Shown here piece by piece: positions 1 through 7,981 of a DNA stretch of 64,000 nt. Below the pieces are notes generated by a model, which was not told where the DNA came from, searched no databases, and was given only the letters and a program-made list of their open reading frames with translations. Every line of letters starts with the position of its first letter. The stretch's first letter is position 1. The DNA is from Nocardioides bruguierae (GTDB taxonomy: Bacteria > Actinomycetota > Actinomycetes > Propionibacteriales > Nocardioidaceae): positions 124,001 through 188,000 of the forward strand of contig NZ_JAMOIL010000010.1 of the NCBI RefSeq assembly GCF_023656415.1, read 5' to 3'. The position numbers were made by a program, and so were the translations under genes.

Positions 1-76
1 CCTCACGCTCCAGCGTCCGGACGAGGGGGAAGGCGATGTCCTCCTCGTCCTCCACCACGAGCACCCGCTGAGCCAT
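1..76 (-). CDS. Response regulator, N-terminal fragment (partial at window edge)
   Basis: Only the first 25 codons lie in the window. They read MAQRVLVVEDEEDIAFPLVR followed by a few more residues, the first beta strand and acidic pocket of a CheY-like receiver domain with the EDEED run that binds Mg2+. The family is a phosphorylated two-component response regulator, probably DNA-binding, but the output domain and the partner kinase lie outside the window. The start is the ATG at 76-74. Confidence 0.75.
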   Translation of the reverse strand, partial: MAQRVLVVEDEEDIAFPLVRTLERE

Positions 77-226
77 GGCCCGAGCATAGAGGCACGCGGC
101 GTCGGCCGGGCCACGTACGCCCGATCCGAGACCGCCTCCGACGCCGTTGCGACGTCGCATCGTGCCTGGTCAAGACGCCCTTGCCGATACTTTCCACCGC
201 CGGGCGGGGTCTGCTAGCACCACCTC

Positions 227-742
227 TCAGGAGGTCGTCCCGAGGGTGTAGCGGACGACGGCGGGGGCGTCGTCCTCGGTGAGCGCCGGTGCGCTCTCCG
301 GCAGCGAGACGGTGAAGGTGAACGTGGCCTCCGCGCCCGCCGCGAGCGTGCCCTGGTCGGTGGTGAAGTCGGCCATCGCGCCGAACGCTCCGGCGTACAC
401 CTGCTGCCCGTCGCGGCGGATCTCCAGCCACAGCGCGCCGTCCGCGGCGTCCGTGGCCGCACCACTCTCGGTGAGCGAGAGACGGGCCTCCTCCGGGCCG
501 GCGTTGCTGATCGAGACCGACCGCGTCATCGACTCCCCCGGCTGGAGGGCCGCGACGGTGAGGACGGCGGCGGAGCCCTCCGTCGCCAGGGTGACCGCGC
601 CCTCGGGCGACCCGGGGGCGCGCAGCGGGGTGCCGGAGATCCACACGGCCAGCGCGAACACCGCGACGACGGCCGCCGGGACGGCGAGCACCCGGAGCGT
701 GCGGGCGTGGAGGACCTGGCCGGGAACGGGCACGGTGGTCAT
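227..742 (-). CDS. Secreted or membrane-anchored protein of unknown function, 171 aa
   Basis: I do not recognise the family. Residues about 15-36 form one hydrophobic segment (LRVLAVPAAVVAVFALAVWI), a signal peptide or anchor. The rest is a small beta-rich exported domain with phrases such as MTRSVSISNAGPEEARLSL and ATFTFTVSLPES, resembling the TasA/camelysin-like or conserved-repeat fold of surface proteins (inference from composition). The ATG at 742 follows a purine-rich stretch on the coding strand. The gene stands alone, with about 190 bp upstream before the LigD-polymerase gene end. Confidence 0.6.
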   Translation of the reverse strand: MTTVPVPGQVLHARTLRVLAVPAAVVAVFALAVWISGTPLRAPGSPEGAVTLATEGSAAVLTVAALQPGESMTRSVSISNAGPEEARLSLTESGAATDAADGALWLEIRRDGQQVYAGAFGAMADFTTDQGTLAAGAEATFTFTVSLPESAPALTEDDAPAVVRYTLGTTS

Positions 743-929
743 GGGGGGACACCTCCTGCGGCCGACCTCGCCGGGCGTCTCCCGGTCTGCTGCCTGGTCG
801 GTACGACCACGCTAGGAGCCGACCCCGCACAGCGCCGCCACGTTGGCGCCACCACCGGTCCACGGTTCGGTAACACGTGTGCGCAGGTGTGCTCCGAGCT
901 GCGCGAGCGGCCCGCGCCGCACCGCCGCC

Positions 930-1850
930 TCAGCGGGTGGGGACGAGCGCCGCGGCGAGGTCGCCGTGCTCGGCGACCCGGGCCAGCGTCTCGCCGAGCG
1001 TCACCTGCTCCAGGCCCAGCGGGTCCTCGGCGCCGGCCTCCACCTCGGCCCACGTGACGGGGGCCGCGACGGTCGGTCGGTCCCGCCCGCGCAGCGAGTA
1101 GGGGCTCACCGTGGTCTTGGACGCGGCGTTCTGCGACCAGTCCAGGAAGACGCGCCCGACTCGGCGTGTCTTGGTCATCGTGGCCGTCACGAGGCGCGGG
1201 TGGTCGCGGGCGAGACCCTCGGCCAGCTCCTTGGCGACGGCCGTGGCGTCCTCGGAGGCGCGGCGCGGCCGCAGGGGGGCGTACAGGTGCAGGCCCTTGC
1301 TGCCGGAGAGCACCGGCACCACCTCCAGGCCCGCGCCGTCGAGCCGGTCGCGCACCTCGAGAGCCACCTGGCAGCACTGCTGGAGGCCGGCGTCCTCACC
1401 GGGGTCGAGGTCGACGACCAGCCGGTCCGCCCGGCGGGGACGGCCGGTGGCGGAGACCTGCCACTGGTGGGCGTGCAGCTCGAGCGCGGCCAGGTTGGCC
1501 AGCCAGGTCAGCGTGGCGAGCGAGTCGACGACCGGCATCTCCAGGGTGTCGCCGTGCCGGGACTCCCCGCGGGAGCCGGTGGTCGGCACGCTGACGACCC
1601 GGACCCACGACGGCGTCCCGCGTGGCGCGTTCTTCTCGTAGAAGGAGGCGTCGCCGACGCCGTGCGGCCACCGGATGCGGGTGATCGCGCGGCCGGCCAG
1701 GTGCGGCAGCAGCACGGGGGCGACCTGGGCGTAGTAGTGCAGGACCTCGCCCTTGGTGGTGCCGGTGCGCGGGTAGAGCACCTTGTCGAGGTTGGAGATC
1801 CGCAGGGTGCGGCCCTCGACCTCGACGTGCACCTCCTCGCCACCGGCCAC
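930..1850 (-). CDS. ligD: Stand-alone LigD-type DNA polymerase/primase domain (NHEJ)
   Basis: A 306-aa protein matching the archaeo-eukaryotic-primase-like polymerase domain of bacterial LigD, which fills in or extends ends during Ku-dependent end joining. Visible motifs are VVDLDPGEDA (metal-binding acidic pair), GSKGLHLYAPL (the conserved SKG-H nucleotide-binding motif) and FLDWSQN (third acidic residue). Mycobacterial LigD fuses polymerase, nuclease and ligase. Here only the polymerase is present, and the ligase is a separate gene at 2722-3663. It starts with GTG three bases after the stop of the upstream L,D-transpeptidase gene, so the two are probably co-transcribed. Confidence 0.9.
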   Translation of the reverse strand: MAGGEEVHVEVEGRTLRISNLDKVLYPRTGTTKGEVLHYYAQVAPVLLPHLAGRAITRIRWPHGVGDASFYEKNAPRGTPSWVRVVSVPTTGSRGESRHGDTLEMPVVDSLATLTWLANLAALELHAHQWQVSATGRPRRADRLVVDLDPGEDAGLQQCCQVALEVRDRLDGAGLEVVPVLSGSKGLHLYAPLRPRRASEDATAVAKELAEGLARDHPRLVTATMTKTRRVGRVFLDWSQNAASKTTVSPYSLRGRDRPTVAAPVTWAEVEAGAEDPLGLEQVTLGETLARVAEHGDLAAALVPTR

Positions 1851-1853
1851 GCG

Positions 1854-2696
1854 TCAGCCCCCGATCGCGATCACGGGGGTGCCGCGGTCGTCGAGCCGGG
1901 CCAGGGCGCCGCGCAGGAACCAGCGGGGGGCGCTCACGCAGCCGGCCGTGGCGCCGTCGCCGTTGACGTGCAGGAAGATCCCGGCGCCGCGGTGGCGCAC
2001 CTTGCCCGCGTTGTAGTTGACCACCACGGCGTACTCGTACTCGGTCGGGTAGTCGGCCAGCCGCTCGGAGCAGTCGGGGTCGGAGCAGCTCAGCCACCAG
2101 CGGAAGCCACCGCGGCGCTTGTTGCGGTACTCGTTGTAGTAGTCGGACTCGTTGTCCTGCACCCAGTAGTCGCCGGCCTTGATCCTGCGGTAGTCCAGCT
2201 GCCAGTTGTCCCGCTCCTTGCGGGTGCCGAACGCGAACGGCAGCCGGTAGGTGCCCACCGGGGTCGTGCCGGTGCCCTGCTCACGCTTCGTCGGGCCGAC
2301 CAGGCCGCCGTAGCCGATGCGGCCGTCGCGGGCCTTCATCCGCCGCTGCCAGCCGTCGTCGGTGCGGCGCCAGAACGCGACGGTCGCGTGGATGCCGGAG
2401 CGGCGGTTGACCGTGATCACCTGGGTCGTGCCGCGGCGCAGGCGCACGCGCACCCCTCCCAGCCGGACCGTGCGGTTCTTCCTGGCCGACGTCAGGGTGC
2501 CGGCCGCGGCGAGGTCCGTGGCCGCGAGGTCGGTGGCCGCGACCGTGCCCGAGGGCGCGGTCGGGGCGGCGGAGGTCGGCGCGACGGGGCCGGCGCCGAG
2601 CAGGCCGAGCACGAGGGCCAGCAGGACGACGGCCCGGCCGGTGCTGCGGCCGGTGCCGGACCGGTGGCCGGGGTGGCTGGTGCGGGGGGTGCTCAT
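1854..2696 (-). CDS. L,D-transpeptidase family protein (YkuD-like catalytic motif)
   Basis: A 280-aa exported protein. Residues about 21-45 are a signal peptide ending near TSAAPTAP. The C-terminal region has the YkuD catalytic motif HVNGDGATAGCVS, with His243 and the nucleophile Cys253. The region around 125-150 (GYGGLVGPTKREQGTGTTP) matches the substrate-side loop with TPVGTY. The family cross-links or edits peptidoglycan stems outside the membrane. The gene lies between ligase and LigD-polymerase, 25 bp after the ligase gene, which is unusual company. It could be a passenger in the end-joining operon or a cell-wall repair link (inference). Confidence 0.85.
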   Translation of the reverse strand: MSTPRTSHPGHRSGTGRSTGRAVVLLALVLGLLGAGPVAPTSAAPTAPSGTVAATDLAATDLAAAGTLTSARKNRTVRLGGVRVRLRRGTTQVITVNRRSGIHATVAFWRRTDDGWQRRMKARDGRIGYGGLVGPTKREQGTGTTPVGTYRLPFAFGTRKERDNWQLDYRRIKAGDYWVQDNESDYYNEYRNKRRGGFRWWLSCSDPDCSERLADYPTEYEYAVVVNYNAGKVRHRGAGIFLHVNGDGATAGCVSAPRWFLRGALARLDDRGTPVIAIGG

Positions 2697-2721
2697 CGTG
2701 TCTCCCGAGATCGGAGGTGGG

Positions 2722-3663
2722 TCAGAGGTCGTCGGGCGTGAGGTCGGTGCGGACCGCGACCAGCGACGGCTGGCGCAGCCGGGTGTGCCCGGACCCGTGG
2801 GTCTCGACGTCGACGACCAGCACCGGCTCGACCCAGGTCGTGCCGGTCGCGTCGACCCGCGGGACCTCGTCCGCGAACGGGCTGGCGCCTCGTCCGAGCC
2901 CGGTGACGAGCTCGGTCAGTAGCCGGCTCGCCCGCGGTCCGATCCCACTGCCCACACGCCCACGGTAGGCCAGTCCGTCGGGCGTGGGCTCGCCCACGAG
3001 GAGCGCGGCGAGCCGGTCGGTGCTGCCCTCCTGCGGCCGCCAGCCGCCCACGACGTAGCTGCCCCGGTGCCGGTGGGCGAGCTTGCGCCAGTGCGGGCTG
3101 CGCTCGCCGGGGCGGTAGGTGCTGGTGCGGCGCTTGGCGACGACGCCCTCCAGGCCCTGGCTGCGCGTGGCCTCGAGCAGCATCGCGCCGTCGTCGTAGT
3201 GCTCGGGCACCGCCCAGCCGCTGCCGGCCAGCGCCTCGGCGAGCAGCGCCCGGCGCTCCAGCAGCGGGCGGCCGGTGAGGTCCTCGCCCTCGAGCCGCAG
3301 CAGGTCGAAGACCATGAACGTCGCCGGCAGCCCGGCGGCCAGCCGGGCCGCCGTCGCGGCACGGCGCACGTGCATGCGCTCCTGGAGCACCCGGAAGTCC
3401 GGCAGGCCCGCCCCGTTGAGGGCGATCACCTCGCCGTCGACGACGAGATCGGCGTCGGGGGCGGCCGCGACGACGTCGGGCCAGGCGAGCGTGGAGGAGT
3501 TGCCGTTGCGCGTCCACGTCGCCACGCCGTCGTCCGCGCCCGGGCCGGAGGCCCCGACCTGCGCGATGGTGCGCACCCCGTCCCACTTGACCTCGTGCAC
3601 CCACTCCTCGCCGACGGGCACCGGGTCGGCCTTGGCGGCGAGCATGGGCAGGTACGGGATCAC
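2722..3663 (-). CDS. ATP-dependent DNA ligase (LigD ligase-domain type)
   Basis: A 313-aa ATP-dependent DNA ligase with the nucleotidyltransferase motif I EVKWDGVR (Lys26 is the adenylated residue), motif III-like DLVVDGEVIAL, FMVFDLLRLEG, and motif IV-V LEGVVAKRRTSTYRPGER with the lysine of WRKLAHRH. The C-terminal OB-fold region begins near residue 200. It would seal nicks and double-strand breaks with Ku. No nuclease (phosphoesterase) domain is attached. The GTG start at 3663 is adopted because MIPYLPMLAAKADP is the usual N terminus of such enzymes. It is divergent from ku, 104 bp away. Confidence 0.9.
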   Translation of the reverse strand: MIPYLPMLAAKADPVPVGEEWVHEVKWDGVRTIAQVGASGPGADDGVATWTRNGNSSTLAWPDVVAAAPDADLVVDGEVIALNGAGLPDFRVLQERMHVRRAATAARLAAGLPATFMVFDLLRLEGEDLTGRPLLERRALLAEALAGSGWAVPEHYDDGAMLLEATRSQGLEGVVAKRRTSTYRPGERSPHWRKLAHRHRGSYVVGGWRPQEGSTDRLAALLVGEPTPDGLAYRGRVGSGIGPRASRLLTELVTGLGRGASPFADEVPRVDATGTTWVEPVLVVDVETHGSGHTRLRQPSLVAVRTDLTPDDL

Positions 3664-3730
3664 CCGCCCATCCTGCCCCTCCGCCCCGCCCTCCCCGCAG
3701 CGGCCGGGAGGGCGAACCCCTCGGGTGGAC

Positions 3731-3760
3731 GGTGACGTGGTCGGCGGGACCGGGCAGACT
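3731..3760 (+). promoter_or_regulatory. Candidate ku promoter (-35 GTGACG, 17 bp, -10 CAGACT)
   Basis: GTGACG and CAGACT are separated by 17 bp. The -10 box ends 7 nt before the ku ATG, placing the expected transcription start on or next to the start codon. No ribosome binding site is seen, consistent with a leaderless transcript. Confidence 0.4.
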
Positions 3761-3767
3761 GCCGTGC

Positions 3768-4757
3768 ATGCGAGCGATCTGGAAGGGCGCGGTCTCCTTC
3801 GGCCTGGTCAGCGTGCCGGTGAAGCTGTACTCGGCGACCGAGAGCCACGACGTGTCCTTCCGGCAGGTGCACGCGAAGGACGGCGGACGCATCCGCTACC
3901 AGCGGCTGTGCTCGCTGGACGGCGAGGAGGTCGCCTACTCCGAGATCGCCAAGGGGTACGAGACCGAGGACGGCGAGATGGTCGTGCTCACCGACGACGA
4001 CCTGGCCGACCTGCCCGTCACGTCCTCCCGCGAGATCGCGGTGGAGAAGTTCGTGCCCAGCGACCAGATCGACCCGCTGCTGCTGGAGAAGTCCTACTAC
4101 CTCGAGCCCGAGAAGACGGGCGCCAAGCCGTACGCGCTGCTGCGCGAGGCGCTGCGCGAGTCCGACCGGGTGGCGGTGGTGACGGTCGCGCTGCGCCAGC
4201 GCACCACCACCGCGGTCCTGCGGGTGCGCGAGACGGACGCCGGCGACGTGATCGTGCTGCAGACGATGATGTGGCCCGACGAGATCCGCACCCCCGACTT
4301 CTCGGTGGAGACCGGCGAGGTCAAGGACGCCGAGGTGCAGATGGCTCGGATGCTCGTGGAGACCCTGGCCGGCGACTTCCACGCCGAGGACTTCTCCGAC
4401 GACTACGCCGAGGCGGTCGAGGCGGTCGTGAAGGCGAAGATCGAGGGCGGCGAGGTGCAGCGCACCGAGACGTCCACCAAGACCTCCGGCGAGGTCGTCG
4501 ACCTGCTCGCGGCGCTCCAGCGCTCCGTCGACGCCGCCAAGGCCTCCCGCGGGGAGGACGACACGGCCGACTCCTCCGAGGACTCCGCCGACGACGGCGC
4601 CGACGAGAAGCCGACCGCGAGGAGGAGCACGACCAAGAAGGCCGCCACGAAGAAGACCGCCGCCAGGAAGACCACGGCCACGAAGGCGGCGGCGAAGAAG
4701 ACCCCGGCCACGAAGTCCACCTCCAAGAAGTCGACGACCAAGAAGGCGGCCAGCTGA
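3768..4757 (+). CDS. ku: Non-homologous end joining protein Ku
   Basis: A 329-aa bacterial Ku. It begins MRAIWKGAVSFGLVSVPVKL, the invariant N terminus of the family, so I start at the ATG at 3768 and not at the GTG 36 bp upstream. The Ku core binds and threads DNA ends and recruits LigD and ligase. Residues about 283-329 form a Lys/Ala/Thr-rich tail (KKAATKKTAARKTT and similar) typical of actinobacterial Ku, which increases DNA affinity. An acidic linker (EDDTADSSEDSADD) precedes it. A -10-like CAGACT ends 7 nt before the ATG, so the mRNA may be leaderless. The ATGA overlap couples it to the VOC gene. Confidence 0.96.
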   Translation: MRAIWKGAVSFGLVSVPVKLYSATESHDVSFRQVHAKDGGRIRYQRLCSLDGEEVAYSEIAKGYETEDGEMVVLTDDDLADLPVTSSREIAVEKFVPSDQIDPLLLEKSYYLEPEKTGAKPYALLREALRESDRVAVVTVALRQRTTTAVLRVRETDAGDVIVLQTMMWPDEIRTPDFSVETGEVKDAEVQMARMLVETLAGDFHAEDFSDDYAEAVEAVVKAKIEGGEVQRTETSTKTSGEVVDLLAALQRSVDAAKASRGEDDTADSSEDSADDGADEKPTARRSTTKKAATKKTAARKTTATKAAAKKTPATKSTSKKSTTKKAAS

Positions 4758-5782
4758 TGCGGCACACCGACCCGGGGCCCGGCGCCCCCACCTGGATCGA
4801 GCTGTTCACCACCGGCGCTGACGAGGCGGCCACCTTCTACGCCGACCTGTTCGGCTGGACGGTCGGCGAGGCGTCCCCCGACTTCGGCGGCTACCGGATG
4901 CTGCTCCTCGACGGCGAGCCGATCTGCGGGCTGATGCCGCACGACGGCAGCGACGCGAGCGCACCCAACGCCTGGACCGTCTACCTGGCCACCCCGGACG
5001 TCGACGCGACGCTGGCGAAGGTGACCGAGACCGGCTGCCCCGTCCTGATGGGTCCGGTCGACATCGCCTACCTGGGCCGGATGGCGATGGTCCTCGACCC
5101 CTCCGGGGCGGCGTTCGGCCTCTGGCAGGCGGGCACGTTCGCCGGTTTCTCCCGCGTCGCGGAGCCCGGAGCCCCCGGCTGGTTCGAGACGCTGACGAAG
5201 GACTACCCGATGACGGTGGCGTTCTACCGCGACGTGATCGGCTGGCCGACGCACACAATGGCCGACACCGACGATTTCCGCTACACCACGCACGGCAAGG
5301 ACGAGGCAGCGGCCGCCGGGATCATGGACGCCTCCGCGTTCCTCGTCGACCAGACCTCCCGCTGGCAGTTCTACCTGGTGGTCGAGGACACCGACGCCAC
5401 CGTCGCGCGGGCCCTCGAGCTCGGTGGCTCCGAGGAGCAGCCGGCCGAGGACACGCCCTACGGCCGCATCGGCTCGCTGCTGGACCCGAACGGGGTGCCG
5501 TTCCGCGTCATGCAGTCGCTCGCCTGGCCTCTCCTCCCCCACCCACCACCAGCGAGTCGGCAGCACAGTGCTGCCGACTCGGCGGTGAGTCGGCAGCACC
5601 TTTCAGGTCAGCGCAGGAGGGGCCAGGGGCGTGCCCGCTCGAGCTGCGCCGCCAGCGAGAGCAGCACCGGCTCCCCGTCCGTGGGCCCCACGAGCTGCAC
5701 GGCGAGGGGCAGCCCGTCGGCCCCGAGCCCCGTGGGCACGGACGCGGCGGGGTTGCCGGCCACGTTCCACAGCGCCGCGTAG
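4757..5782 (+). CDS. VOC family protein (two glyoxalase-fold domains) with repeat-derived C terminus
   Basis: The first 255 or so residues hold two tandem vicinal-oxygen-chelate domains (about 8-125 and 132-255), as in actinobacterial glyoxalase/bleomycin-resistance-like proteins. The substrate is unknown. Each half has the pattern GAPxWxEL or GAPGWFETLT followed by FYxDLFGW or FYRDVIGW. The family normally ends soon after VPFRVMQ. Here the frame stays open through the palindromic repeat at 5554-5599, adding ASRQHSAADSAVSRQHL, and ends at 5782 inside the antisense amidase gene. The repeat may have replaced the native stop. ATG overlaps the ku stop (ATGA). Confidence 0.8.
   Translation: MRHTDPGPGAPTWIELFTTGADEAATFYADLFGWTVGEASPDFGGYRMLLLDGEPICGLMPHDGSDASAPNAWTVYLATPDVDATLAKVTETGCPVLMGPVDIAYLGRMAMVLDPSGAAFGLWQAGTFAGFSRVAEPGAPGWFETLTKDYPMTVAFYRDVIGWPTHTMADTDDFRYTTHGKDEAAAAGIMDASAFLVDQTSRWQFYLVVEDTDATVARALELGGSEEQPAEDTPYGRIGSLLDPNGVPFRVMQSLAWPLLPHPPPASRQHSAADSAVSRQHLSGQRRRGQGRARSSCAASESSTGSPSVGPTSCTARGSPSAPSPVGTDAAGLPATFHSAA
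5554..5599. repeat. Palindromic 3'-end repeat, copy A (three alternating units)
   Basis: GAGTCGGCAGCAC (5554-5566), one base, GTGCTGCCGACTC (5568-5580), GGCGGT, GAGTCGGCAGCAC (5587-5599). Any neighbouring pair forms a perfect 13-bp hairpin. It lies 8 bases past the amidase stop, in the VOC gene tail. The related copies are at 13064, 21673 and 61553. Confidence 0.9.
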
Positions 5783-7017
5783 GCGATCGACGGGGTGGAG
5801 GCCAGCGAGGCCCGCAGGGGCCCGACGCCGTCGAGCACCCCGACCTCGCGGGGCCGGTGGGCGACGGTGGGGGTGAGCAGCACATCGACCTGCTCGAAGA
5901 CGGCGTTGGCGCGGCGCGAGACCTCCTCGCCGCGGCGGATGGCCCACTCCCGGACGCCGGGTCGTACCCACGCCCCCAGCCGGACCGTCGCCCGGGTGCG
6001 ACGCTCGAGCCTCTCGGGGTGCTCGACGCCGGCCGCCTCGCTGCGGATGCCGGCGAAGAACTGCGGCACGAACGCGAGCGTCGGGTCGGGGTAGCCCGGG
6101 TCGACCTCGCGGACGTCGTGGCCCAGCTCCGCCAGCACGGCGGCGGTCTCGGTGACGGCGCGGACGTGGGCCGGGTCGGGCTTCACGCCCTTCGTCACCG
6201 GTGCCGTGGACCAGCCGATCCGGAGCCGCCCCGGCTCCTTCTCGGCGGCCTCGACGAAGGAACCCACGTCGCCGGCGCGGAACCGGTCGACCTCGGTGTG
6301 GCCGCGCACGACGTCGTAGATGAGCGCGCTGTCGGCGACCGTGCGCGCCAGGGGCCCGGCCGTCCCCAGTGCCCACCACAGGTGCTCGTGCGGTGCCGTG
6401 CTGACCCGGCCGCGCTGGGGCTTGAGGCCGAAGAGCCCGCAGGCGGCCGACGGGATGCGGATCGAACCGCCCCCGTCCCCGCCCATCCCGACGGGCACGA
6501 CGCCGGCCGCGACGAGGGCGGCCGTGCCGCCCGAGGAGCCGCCCGGGGTGCGGCGGGGGTTCCACGGGTTGCGGGTGATGCCGCGGGAGACCGACTCCGT
6601 GAAGGGCCACGCGCCGAACTCGGGCATGGCGGTGCGGGCGAGGATCACCGCGCCGGCCTCGCGCAGCCGCCGCACCACCTCGGCGTCCGCGGGCGCGGGG
6701 GTGCTGTTGCCGTCCCCGCCGAAGGTGGTGACCTGCCCCGCGGTGTCGATCTCCTCCTTGATCACCACCGGCACGCCGTGCAGCGGGCCGGGGGCCTCCC
6801 CCGCCGCCAGCGCCACGTCGCGACTCGCGGCCTCGGCCCGCGCCTGCTCGGCCAGCAGGACGCTGATCGCGTTGAGGTGCCCGGCCCGCCCCGCCCGCAC
6901 CAGCGCCGCCTCGGTCACGGCCGCCGCCGTGACCTCTCCGTCGACCACGGCCGCACGGGTGCGCACCGCGCTCCAGGTCTCCGTCTCCGCCACCAGCTGC
7001 TCGCTCACGTCGGCCAT
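5608..7017 (-). CDS. Amidase signature family protein
   Basis: A 469-aa amidase-signature hydrolase. The Ser-cisSer-Lys triad is visible: Lys87 in GVPVVIKEEID, the cis-Ser in TPGGSSGG (161-162) and nucleophile Ser185 in GGDGGGSIRIPSA. The family hydrolyses amides, and here the substrate is unknown. No gatA partners (gatB, gatC) are near, so it is unlikely to be the tRNA-Gln amidotransferase. I start at the ATG at 7017 (MADVSEQLVAE) because the longer frame upstream is arginine-rich shadow sequence. The stop abuts repeat copy A, which could act as its terminator. Confidence 0.9.
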   Translation of the reverse strand: MADVSEQLVAETETWSAVRTRAAVVDGEVTAAAVTEAALVRAGRAGHLNAISVLLAEQARAEAASRDVALAAGEAPGPLHGVPVVIKEEIDTAGQVTTFGGDGNSTPAPADAEVVRRLREAGAVILARTAMPEFGAWPFTESVSRGITRNPWNPRRTPGGSSGGTAALVAAGVVPVGMGGDGGGSIRIPSAACGLFGLKPQRGRVSTAPHEHLWWALGTAGPLARTVADSALIYDVVRGHTEVDRFRAGDVGSFVEAAEKEPGRLRIGWSTAPVTKGVKPDPAHVRAVTETAAVLAELGHDVREVDPGYPDPTLAFVPQFFAGIRSEAAGVEHPERLERRTRATVRLGAWVRPGVREWAIRRGEEVSRRANAVFEQVDVLLTPTVAHRPREVGVLDGVGPLRASLASTPSIAYAALWNVAGNPAASVPTGLGADGLPLAVQLVGPTDGEPVLLSLAAQLERARPWPLLR

Positions 7018-7102
7018 GCCGAGCAACCTAGCGAGCGGGCCCCCCTCCGTCAGGGGAAGCGGTCCGTGGGAACCAGGGCGCGACGCACCGCGTCCCACCT
7101 GC

Positions 7103-7915
7103 ATGAGAACCCGGCTCCGCTCCCTCGTCCTCGTGCCGGCCGTCGCGCTCCTCGCCGTCGGGTGCGGCACGCAGCAGGGGCAGACCGACGGCGGCCTGGG
7201 CACCGACCCGCGCCTGTGGGTGACGCTCGCCGACCTGGACGGGAGCACCTGGACCAGCACCCGCGTGCGCGCCGACGAGGCACCGGCCGACACCGAGGTC
7301 CGGCTGACGTTCGAGGGCGAGCAGCTGGGCGCGAGCGTCGGCTGCAACAGCCTCGGGGGTCAGGTCTCGCTGGTCGAGGGCGTCCTCGAGGTCGGCGACC
7401 TCGCGATGACCGAGATGGGCTGCCCGGCCGACCTCGCCGCGGCCGAGACGTGGCTGGTCGACGTGCTGTCCTCCGGCCCGTCCCTCGCCCTGGACGACGG
7501 CCTCCTGACCGTCACCTCGGACGCCGGCGTCGTGGAGCTGACCAACCCCGCCGACGTCGCCCTGGAGGGCACCACCTGGCGGCTGGACGGCATCGGCAGC
7601 GGCACGGGCGAGTCCGGTGTCGTCAGCAGCCTCCCCACCGGGGTCACCATGCCCGAGCTCACGCTCGAGGACGGCCGACTCACCGGCAGTGACGGCCTCC
7701 ACGACATCAGCTCCGACTACACGCTCGACGGCGACACCCTGTCGCTCGGGGGTCTGGTCAGGACGCAGGTCGGCACGACCGCCTCCGCGCAGGCCGAGAT
7801 CAGCGAGGCCGTCCAGGGCGTGCTCGGCGCCGGGACGCTGACCTGGGAGGTCACCGAGTCCTCCCTGGTGCTCGACGCGGGCTCCGCGCAGCTGTACCTG
7901 GTGGCGGTCGGCTGA
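7103..7915 (+). CDS. META-domain lipoprotein
   Basis: A 270-aa lipoprotein. The N terminus MRTRLRSLVLVPAVALLAVG leads to lipidated Cys21 (LAVGC). Two META (HslJ-like) repeats follow. The first has LTFEGEQLGASVGCNSLGGQ and LAMTEMGCPADLAAAETW, and the second has GTTWRLDGIGSG. The META domain occurs in heat-shock protein HslJ and in envelope lipoproteins of unknown role. The two cysteines of GCN and MGC are conserved in the first repeat only. It would be anchored outside the membrane. It is divergent from the amidase gene and ends at a strong hairpin. Confidence 0.85.
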   Translation: MRTRLRSLVLVPAVALLAVGCGTQQGQTDGGLGTDPRLWVTLADLDGSTWTSTRVRADEAPADTEVRLTFEGEQLGASVGCNSLGGQVSLVEGVLEVGDLAMTEMGCPADLAAAETWLVDVLSSGPSLALDDGLLTVTSDAGVVELTNPADVALEGTTWRLDGIGSGTGESGVVSSLPTGVTMPELTLEDGRLTGSDGLHDISSDYTLDGDTLSLGGLVRTQVGTTASAQAEISEAVQGVLGAGTLTWEVTESSLVLDAGSAQLYLVAVG

Positions 7916-7930
7916 GCCGTCCGGACGCCA

Positions 7931-7964
7931 CGGCGCCCGCCCCACCGTGGTGGGACGGGCGCCG
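7931..7964. terminator. Bidirectional hairpin between convergent genes
   Basis: 16-nt arms 7931-7946 and 7949-7964 pair with one C-A mismatch around a 2-nt GT loop. It lies between the META lipoprotein and the GH43-like gene that converge here. Confidence 0.75.
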
Positions 7965-7981
7965 CAGGTGGGACCGGGCCC

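Noticed and set aside
5568..5599. The alternating repeats considered as a CRISPR array
   Set aside because: Units alternate in direction with 1-6 bp spacers, there are only three, and no cas genes are present.
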